A stretch of DNA of 64,000 bases. Source: Bolinopsis microptera. Its lineage: Eukaryota; Ctenophora; Tentaculata; Lobata; Bolinopsidae. Positions 62,401-64,000 of this stretch are shown piece after piece. The notes beneath the pieces are model-generated. The model had not been told where the DNA came from, did not search any database, and worked only from the letters and a program-made list of their open reading frames with translations. The stretch is from NCBI RefSeq assembly GCF_026151205.1, contig NC_087081.1:17275058-17339057 (forward strand). The letters are read 5' to 3'. A program made the position numbers and the translations under genes. Every line of letters begins with the position of its first letter. The first letter of the stretch is position 1.

Positions 62401-63902
62401 ATGTATATAATGAGCATATAACACAATGTATAATGTATATAATAATTAATATGTATATAATACAATGTAAAATGTATATAATATGTATATAACACAATGT
62501 TAATGAATATAATACATAAGTATATAACACAATCATGTAATAACCTGATCTTTAGAAGCAGTCTTTAGTTTGCTTTTGTAGGACATGTCAGGTGAGGAGC
62601 CTCTTGAAGGTGCTTTAACTGGGGATTCAGTTAATTAGTTACTTAATTAGTCAATTAATCAGTCAACTAATTAATTAATTAGTTGATTATAATTAGTTGG
62701 TTAAGAAGTTAATTAATAAGTTCACTAATTATTAGTTAATTAATTATTAGTTAATTAATTATTAGTTGATAAATTAATTAGTTAGTTAATTAATTAATAA
62801 GATAGAACTAACTTAGTTTGATAGGATGATTGGGGTCCCTTGGGGAGTGCAGACAGAGTAAAGATATGTTAGATAAGGTGAGGGGTACTTGGAGAGGGTT
62901 CTTCACTGGAATCAGCACTGTCACCGTCTCTGCAAGGGCAACATTACTTATCTCTATTTAGAATATTAATTGTAAGCCTTAACTTAAAACTAGTAATAAT
63001 ATAAATAATACGCAGTAGTATTACCTTAATTTAAAAACTAATAATAATATAAATAATACGCAGTAGTATTACTAATAATAATATAAATAATACGGAGTAG
63101 TATTACTAATTACCGTTAATAGCACAAATAGGTCTGAAGGTGTTGAGGGTATCCCCACTAAATACTGTCTGGCTAGGTTTAAAAAAGGAAACCCGCCCCT
63201 CACTCATGAGACCGTGAGCAACGTCTTCAAGCTCTAACTCTCCCTGTCTCTTAGCTTTGTCAAAATCTGAAAGTGAAAGTGAAAGTGAAACATATCCGCC
63301 CCTCACTCATGAGACCGTGAGCAACGTCTTCAAGCTCTAACTCTCCCTGTCTCTTAGCTTTGTCAAAATCTGAAAGTGAAAGTGAAACATATCCGCCCCT
63401 CACTCATGAGACCGTGAGCAACGTCTTCAAGCTCTAACTCTCCCTGTCTCTTAGCTTTGTCAAAATCTGAAAGTGAAAGTGAAACATATCCGCCCCTCAC
63501 TCATGAGGCCGGGGGCAAAAAAGTCTTCAAAGCTCTAAAATCTCCCTGTCTCTTAGCTTTGTCAAAATCTGGAGTACGTTATTATTTATCAGCCATATTT
63601 TAGTTTTCAAGATGTGATTGCCTTACTAGATTGCAAATACACATAATCTATTGTGTGATATTAGTTATGGCTTCCATATTATAATTCACGGACTATTTGG
63701 TGGTATCCCGGCATGTTTAAACACAAGATAAAGTGAAGGATATCTTTAGATGGAATCCGTACCAACATGGCAAGTTTTTTATTAAAAACTATTTATAACC
63801 ATGTTAAACTATGTTTTAAAATATCACACGTTCACCAGCAATCGAGTTAGCAAACTTTAAACATATCAAACATACCAGGGGTCTCCTTCACCATCCCGAC
63901 AA
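23239..63902 (-). CDS. TRAPPC8: Trafficking protein particle complex subunit 8, C-terminal portion, at least 16 exons
   Basis: TRAPPC8 is a subunit of TRAPPIII, which acts on Rab1 in ER-Golgi and autophagy traffic. Exons in transcript order: 63876-63902 (uncertain), 63114-63266, 62813-62929, 62545-62618, 45096-45269, 35890-35997, 35345-35411, 35016-35123, 33695-33821, 33446-33547, 28449-28614, 28058-28206, 27744 to about 27902, 25755-25867, 25305-25453, 23239-23461. Most junction phases agree. Recognisable stretches are VLIPVKNPLQVPLTLSNISL, LCPRGPRLNQTKDQR, LFCGEVKCAVIEATN, VVNLPDGQLNP, YIAVWVYGGEE, MLVFWEGSVSEEG, VPVTLHITNCYNTSL and the C-terminal FSTPGVYNINQLSV. Small exons appear to be missing between 45096 and 35997 and between 33446 and 28614. 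The border at about 27902 is open. Introns of 17, 9 and 5 kb hold nested genes and arrays. The N-terminal half lies right of the window. Confidence 0.9.
23451..25255 (-). repeat. 60-bp minisatellite copying the 3' splice site of the last TRAPPC8 exon
   Basis: Thirty copies of a 60-bp unit. On the minus strand each reads TATGAAATTCCCACAG, then GCCGGCTCCACCAAAG, the acceptor and first 16 exon bases of the terminal TRAPPC8 exon (first base 23461). Only the leftmost copy continues into the exon. Any upstream acceptor reads into an in-frame TGA within the unit. Copies differ by A/T and G/A variants that form runs. The 100-300 residue ORFs through the array are by-products of a period divisible by three. 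Confidence 0.95.
25855..26255 (-). repeat. Minisatellite copying the 3' splice site of the TRAPPC8 exon at 25867
   Basis: Ten units of about 36-42 bp. On the minus strand each reads ACACAGTTCCCACTGCAG, then GAATGCTAGTGTTCT. The leftmost is the true acceptor, and the exon continues GGGAGGGC. The AG is kept in all copies, including those with point changes. Confidence 0.93.
26345..27765 (-). repeat. 33-bp minisatellite copying the 5' splice site of the TRAPPC8 exon ending at 27744
   Basis: About 42 copies of a 33-bp unit. On the minus strand each reads TCTCCCCACTATAACATGG, then GTACATACTTTACA. The first copy is the end of the exon encoding SADSPSPHYNMG, and GTACAT can serve as donor (phase 1, matching the acceptor at 25867). 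Because 33 is divisible by three and the frame is open, each later donor would add 11 residues (SPHYNMGTYFT). A 9-bp subrepeat expansion (aagtatgta) sits at 27432-27476. Confidence 0.9.
28776..29820 (-). mobile_element. Retroelement remnant: RT C-terminus and nuclease-like domain
   Basis: Two minus-strand pieces. 29373-29819 has LPVRYGGLGIPVLSKLASEE, and 28830-29159 has GGYIIIRHNSVRDF, CEPHLQTLDGE, HPDIRARGFY and YFDLKFFNPNSESY. Both belong to one element type that I recall as common in cnidarian and other invertebrate genomes, placed after a reverse transcriptase. The PD...DLK spacing suggests a PD-(D/E)xK nuclease fold, by inference. It lies in a TRAPPC8 intron. A tail segment (ggactcctc.aactacattaaat) recurs at 35555-35620. 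Confidence 0.65.
30296..33065 (+). CDS. CAP-domain single-pass membrane protein with RPTP-like juxtamembrane region, three exons
   Basis: Exons: 30296-30344 (phase 1 donor GTAGGA), 30741-32187 (phase 2), 32390-33065. They join in frame to 723 residues. MMKLKFLFALTLALITG is a signal peptide. A CAP/SCP domain follows: EEHNKIR, GENIG and AQILWKST.YVNCG...MCQYYPP match CAP motifs, but the usual GHFTQ histidine is absent (GLRKCAQ). About 250 residues are unassigned. They include a furin-like RGKRQ and an acidic Asp run. Next is PYITAELKSNDFGR joined to SFGGYYNGEL, a motif found just outside the membrane in receptor tyrosine phosphatases. Then come one transmembrane helix (FLVIIIGFIVSHFI) with RKRREKRR, and a cytoplasmic tail rich in DQYSDQYS repeats. 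No phosphatase domain. The gene lies antisense inside a TRAPPC8 intron. Confidence 0.8.
33126..33258. mobile_element. Short palindromic MITE-like element
   Basis: Begins acagtaaaaccccgatatacc and ends ggtaaatcggggttttacg. Internal aaaccccgatttaccgcgg faces ccgcggtaaatcggggttt around ~22 bases. A CAGT.AAACC.CGATATA end is typical of pogo/Tigger-type elements. No ORF. Confidence 0.45.
33260..33440. repeat. 24-bp AT-rich minisatellite
   Basis: About seven copies of a ~24-bp unit (ttattaaagtgtactaatat type), just downstream on the minus strand of the TRAPPC8 exon at 33446-33547. Confidence 0.8.
33898..35003. repeat. Near-perfect 20-bp minisatellite filling a TRAPPC8 intron
   Basis: About 55 copies of cagataacgagacaaacaga with only two visible point variants (near 34410 and 34699). 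It starts about 12 bases inside the intron after the exon ending at 35016, and ends ~75 bases before the next exon. The intron (33822-35015) is therefore almost all repeat. The three long minus-strand ORFs of SVCLVICLF type are artefacts. Confidence 0.95.
36280..36790. repeat. Two diverged tandem copies of a ~300-bp hairpin-bearing repeat
   Basis: 36345-36440 and 36655-36760 share gtca/gttaaaacagtgaaat and gtcgcggaaag.tgaaatctgaaaat. Each is followed by a hairpin (aaaatgtcctac, then gtaggacatttt). Intronic, no gene. Confidence 0.6.
37340..37780 (+). repeat. Dispersed repeat with a 98-residue ORF
   Basis: The left part matches 18540-18665 and the right part matches 9870-10110. An open frame at 37439-37735 (MMKYAITDRE... 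to ALKQQ) is not recognised. With two other damaged copies in the window it is probably a transposon-derived ORF and not a host gene. Confidence 0.5.
37795..38285. repeat. 10-bp GTGCGTGAGA-type minisatellite
   Basis: About 45 imperfect decamers (gtgcgtgaga, gtgtgtgaga, gtacgtgaga), with actccaacaa inserts at three places. Long HSHALSRTLT ORFs on the minus strand come from the repeat. Confidence 0.9.
38575..38810. repeat. Repeats of the zinc-finger gene C-terminal codons
   Basis: About seven copies of a 31-37 bp unit (gtgagccagtaagtaggtttcacta). The unit overlaps the coding end of the zinc-finger ORF, so several copies lie past its stop. Confidence 0.8.
38769..40571 (-). CDS. Intronless C2H2 zinc-finger protein with a long SVFSPSG repeat tail
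   Basis: One open frame of 600 residues from the ATG at 40571. Residues ~35-225 hold five C2H2 fingers: CPSC...H..QH, CRDCAYTTGRKHNLNVHQRV, CSHCSFSTARKSTLASHQRN, CSLCSFKTRHNSQLEEHQQL and CSLCSFKTLQNSLLIEHQQL. One linker has the classic HTGKKPYKC form. Between fingers 4 and 5 is a GYQ repeat (five copies). The C-terminal ~270 residues are about 37 copies of a 7-residue SVFSPSG unit coded by a 21-bp minisatellite that starts inside the coding region. The second half is Ser/Pro/Gly-only, as expected for a disordered tail. Likely a nuclear DNA-binding protein. It is nested in a 9-kb TRAPPC8 intron on the same strand and has no introns, so a retrocopy origin is possible. Confidence 0.82.
   Translation of the reverse strand: MMDPGIVFPEIIKTEVKKEDRVVAKSEGFVCSSSSSVCPSCRTMFSNEDNFTEHVQQHYLGSPLSHINNEHCSSTVPILKVTHKCRDCAYTTGRKHNLNVHQRVHTGKKPYKCSHCSFSTARKSTLASHQRNHNNGGQRTYRCSLCSFKTRHNSQLEEHQQLHGLGYQGYQGYQGYQGYQGYDPAGLAVSTSGTTYSGLITYRCSLCSFKTLQNSLLIEHQQLHEETLSPNPPSLLLIAPSIASIPSIPNTQRTMLKEAPRKDSIESPMFVKPLLFVKPLIFSSSTVPTITTCSSRIYPPVSSDMTLSEDSPNSSLSETVFSPSGSVFSPSGSVFSLSGSVFSPSGSVFSPSGSVFSLSGSVFSPSGSVFSPSGSVFSPSGSVFSPSGSVFSPSGSVFSPSGSVFSPSGPVSSPSGSVFSLSGSVFSPSGSVFSPSGPVSSPSGSVFSPSRSVFSPSGSVSSPSGSVFSLSGSVSSPSGSVFSPSGSVSSPSGSVFSPSGSVFSPSGSVFSPSGSVSSLSGSVFSPSGSVFSPSGSVSSPSGSVFSPSGSVFSPSGSVFSPSGSVFSPSGSVFSPSGSVFLPNTYNPLNHSETYLLAHYL
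38826..39616 (-). repeat. Coding 21-bp minisatellite
   Basis: About 37 units of gagaagactgatccactggg plus c/a, all in frame with the zinc-finger ORF. Variants (ggcgagg, gagcgag, ggtcca) change P to L or S/P residues without breaking the frame. Confidence 0.93.
40572..41050. other. Upstream flank of the zinc-finger gene
   Basis: AT-rich flank of the nested gene, which may contain its promoter. A plus-strand ORF of 84 codons (40642-40896) is unrecognised and has no supporting motif. Confidence 0.4.
41040..42805. repeat. 33-bp minisatellite
   Basis: About 52 copies of a 33-bp unit (ggtaatggtatctcattaca, then gctggtacaagca). Occasional agcag insertions shift the frame. Runs of the t.atatcat and t.atctcat variants alternate. 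No exon border recognised in the unit. Confidence 0.93.
42806..43220. other. No gene seen
   Basis: Intronic sequence between two arrays, with a 12-C run at 43031-43042, one of the few long C tracts on the plus strand. Confidence 0.4.
43225..44450. repeat. Highly homogeneous 52-bp minisatellite
   Basis: About 23 copies of a 52-bp unit (accaattaaacacacctaat, then taacattgcgtgttaaaag...). Only one substitution is visible (gcatg for gcgtg near 44318). The homogeneity implies very recent expansion or gene conversion. Confidence 0.95.
44737..45042 (-). mobile_element. tRNA-derived SINE with 14-bp target-site duplication
   Basis: On the minus strand the head has a box A-like TGGCTCAGTCGGTTAATCCG and a box B-like GCGAGTTCGAATCCC. 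A ~200-bp body and an ATT-rich tail follow. The direct repeat agagtaattataat flanks it at 44723-44736 and 45043-45056. The head gagccactgagcc is internally reiterated. It sits about 50 bases downstream of a TRAPPC8 donor. Confidence 0.82.
45345..46326. repeat. 28-bp minisatellite, block 1
   Basis: About 35 copies of acagtacgtgtacctcacag plus accacact. The same array continues in blocks 2 and 3, interrupted by two hAT-type insertions. ORFs of 200-500 codons in all plus frames are artefacts. Confidence 0.95.
46327..47912. mobile_element. hAT-type non-autonomous element, copy 1 (1586 bp)
   Basis: Terminal inverted repeats CAGGGGTGTAGGAA and TTCCTACACCCCTG, with an 8-bp target duplication tcacagac (46319-46326 and 47913-47920) taken from the minisatellite. 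The interior has three complete ~250-bp tandem units and a shorter, diverged fourth. No transposase. The 72-codon ORFs repeat with the 250-bp unit and are not genes. Confidence 0.92.
47913..49264. repeat. 28-bp minisatellite, block 2
   Basis: About 48 copies of the same 28-bp unit. The block starts with the rare variant cgtgcaactc and ends with cagtaagtg, both also found at the matching ends of other blocks. Confidence 0.95.
49265..50596. mobile_element. hAT-type non-autonomous element, copy 2 (1332 bp)
   Basis: Same terminal inverted repeats and the same tcacagac flank (49257-49264 and 50597-50604) as copy 1. It has one 250-bp unit fewer and is otherwise almost identical. It arose by duplication of element plus flanking array, not by a second insertion, because both flanks match. 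Confidence 0.92.
50597..51780. repeat. 28-bp minisatellite, block 3
   Basis: About 42 copies. The variant order follows block 2, apart from a one-base loss near 51053 and an earlier end. Confidence 0.95.
51850..53755. repeat. 16-bp minisatellite
   Basis: About 118 copies of tagtatactcttctaa with cttctagtag and cttcttgtag variants. The variant clusters suggest higher-order duplication. It directly follows the 28-bp array after ~70 unique bases. Confidence 0.95.
53756..54585. other. No gene seen
   Basis: AT-rich intron sequence of TRAPPC8, with no recognised exon on either strand. Confidence 0.4.
54590..55321 (+). pseudogene. Reverse-transcriptase fragment with GIPMG and YVDD motifs
   Basis: The plus strand reads VFIQTKGIPMGGNSSSPIAD, then, after a frameshift near 54790, NNKRYVDDLSIINYLYF, KIINYLDLNINISTEGLEIS, TDDFNFHVVSLTFPHSNIPT and a C-terminal helix region. 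This is a reverse transcriptase of the type often found as domesticated-looking or Penelope-related copies in invertebrates. The frameshift and missing 5' part make it a dead copy. Confidence 0.75.
55615..61423 (+). CDS. Rhodopsin-type GPCR-like receptor, four exons, C-terminal part uncertain
   Basis: Exons: 55615-55675, 56065-56268, 56787-56947, 61226 to about 61423. Phases 1, 1 and 0 match across all joins. TM1 is WIVGLLANLIVLSHLA with the conserved Asn. TM2 is LVVVLAMVDGVITVLHVVCG with LAxxD. A Cys starts TM3 (FCITWGMLWNISIRLSSLII), which ends LLATELLYC in place of DRY. TM4 spans the last junction (VVVAILVCYSILQ joined to ILSAIL). The last exon has one more hydrophobic segment ending WVTPLLFLFAERRKL, which could be TM5 or a TM7/helix-8 remnant. 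So at most five or six segments are visible, and exons may be lost in the degraded 57-60 kb region. Intracellular loop 1 is coded by a CRE/E-box repeat. The gene is antisense inside a 17-kb TRAPPC8 intron. Confidence 0.65.
56385..56766. mobile_element. hAT-type MITE in a receptor intron (382 bp)
   Basis: Ends CAGTGCTCGACCGGGG and CCCCCGGTCGATCACTG are inverted. The 8-bp target duplication acaataac is present at 56377-56384 and 56767-56774. The interior is GC-rich at both ends and AT-rich in the middle, without an ORF. The right target-duplication copy begins 20 bases before the receptor exon at 56787. Confidence 0.93.
56901..59720 (+). repeat. Poly-G minisatellite copying the 5' splice site of a receptor exon
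   Basis: About 40 units of 60-75 bp. Each has the last ~46 exon bases (gcagcgggttgtggtcgcta ... caatattacag), then the donor gtacttgttag and a G run of 7 to more than 30. The first unit is the true end of the exon at 56947. Units are clean to about 57.8 kb, then show growing indels and miscalls, which suggests poor consensus in G runs. Gly-rich ORFs on both strands here are artefacts. Confidence 0.9.
59721..61189. other. Low-confidence sequence, no gene assigned
   Basis: AT-rich with a pair of GC-rich tandem segments (60170-60260 and 60280-60370, each with cctgaggagg.gcagggg and a gacgtca motif). Base quality looks poor near 59.7-60.6 kb. Missing receptor exons could be hidden here. Confidence 0.4.
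61386..61880 (+). repeat. Tandem copies of the receptor exon end, joined to CRE/E-box repeats
   Basis: The stretch gcggcccgggcctgggttac ... ttcgcagagaggaggaagct is repeated about four times. Between copies lie one to four units of CACGTGTCATGACGTCACAC. The last copy is cut short (gcggcccgggcctggaagctt) and runs on into a different downstream sequence. Confidence 0.9.
61881..62544. repeat. AT-rich minisatellite and unassigned sequence
   Basis: 62165-62520 carries ~38-bp units of gtatataacacaatgtataa type in higher-order order. 61966-62160 has a short tandem duplication (atcagtgatgttgat) in an open plus-strand frame with no recognised domain. Confidence 0.6.
63198..63580 (-). repeat. Four copies of the start of a TRAPPC8 exon with its 3' splice site
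   Basis: The exon at 63114-63266 begins after (TTTCAC)n TTTCAG. About 70 bases of exon plus this acceptor are repeated three more times upstream (to the right), period ~96-105 bp. The outermost copy is damaged (gaggccgggggcaaaaaag). Only the innermost copy continues into the complete exon. Confidence 0.9.
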
Positions 63903-64000
63903 CTTAGTTAGCAACTAAAAATGAAAGTGAAAGTGAAACATATCGAACATACCAGGGTCTCCTTCACCATCCCGACAACTTAGTTAACAACTCAAAGTGA
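63868..64000 (-). repeat. Two-copy duplication around a possible small TRAPPC8 exon
   Basis: cataccagg(g)gtctccttcac and the following ~40 bases occur at about 63871-63915 and 63948-63995. On the minus strand this reads VGMVKETP followed by a CCTG/GTATGT donor in the phase needed for the next exon. The second copy runs to the window edge. Confidence 0.55.

Overview
The window is a piece of an animal nuclear genome. Genes are split by short GT-AG introns. I recognise N-terminal or C-terminal parts of three conserved animal proteins: the maintenance DNA methyltransferase DNMT1, the 26S proteasome ATPase PSMC4/Rpt3 and the TRAPP subunit TRAPPC8. Around them are LINE, Penelope-like, hAT-type and SINE elements. 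I cannot name the species. The gene and transposon mix would suit a marine invertebrate that retains DNMT1. One 100-N scaffold gap lies at 7211-7310.

Layout. 225-1315 (+): 3' exon of a trypsin-like protease with a scavenger-receptor domain. 1760-7124 (-): ten exons of DNMT1, from a PIP-box-like segment through the RFTS domain to just before the CXXC region. 9730-11229 (-): five exons of PSMC4, ending just before Walker A. A 5'-truncated RNase H LINE (7749-9624) follows. 11.3-18.5 kb: repeat-rich, with a second LINE, a degraded LINE, a tRNA-like SINE and telomere-like repeats. 19301-20435 (-): a Ly6-like surface protein. 21.0-22.4 kb: an inverted pair of Penelope-like 3' ends. 23239 to the right edge (-): TRAPPC8, at least 40 kb long. 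Its introns hold a CAP-domain membrane protein (30296-33065, antisense), an intronless C2H2 zinc-finger gene (38769-40571, sense) and a GPCR-like receptor (55615 to about 61.4 kb, antisense).

The most unusual property is the relation between minisatellites and splice sites. At least eight arrays are tandem copies of a splice site of the neighbouring exon, together with roughly 15-70 bases of that exon. Examples are the 3' splice sites of DNMT1 exons at 2185 and 4670, those of TRAPPC8 exons at 23461, 25867 and 63266, the 5' splice site of the TRAPPC8 exon ending at 27744, and the 5' splice site of the receptor exon ending at 56947. One TRAPPC8 intron is built almost wholly from copies of its own donor at one end and copies of its own acceptor at the other. 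A second recurring module, a CRE (TGACGTCA) joined to an E-box (CACGTG), occurs at several loci, three times next to duplicated coding-exon ends.

Open reading frames inside the minisatellites and poly-G arrays are not reported as genes. Exon borders were read by eye from splice consensus, frame continuity and remembered family similarity. No alignment or transcript data were available.
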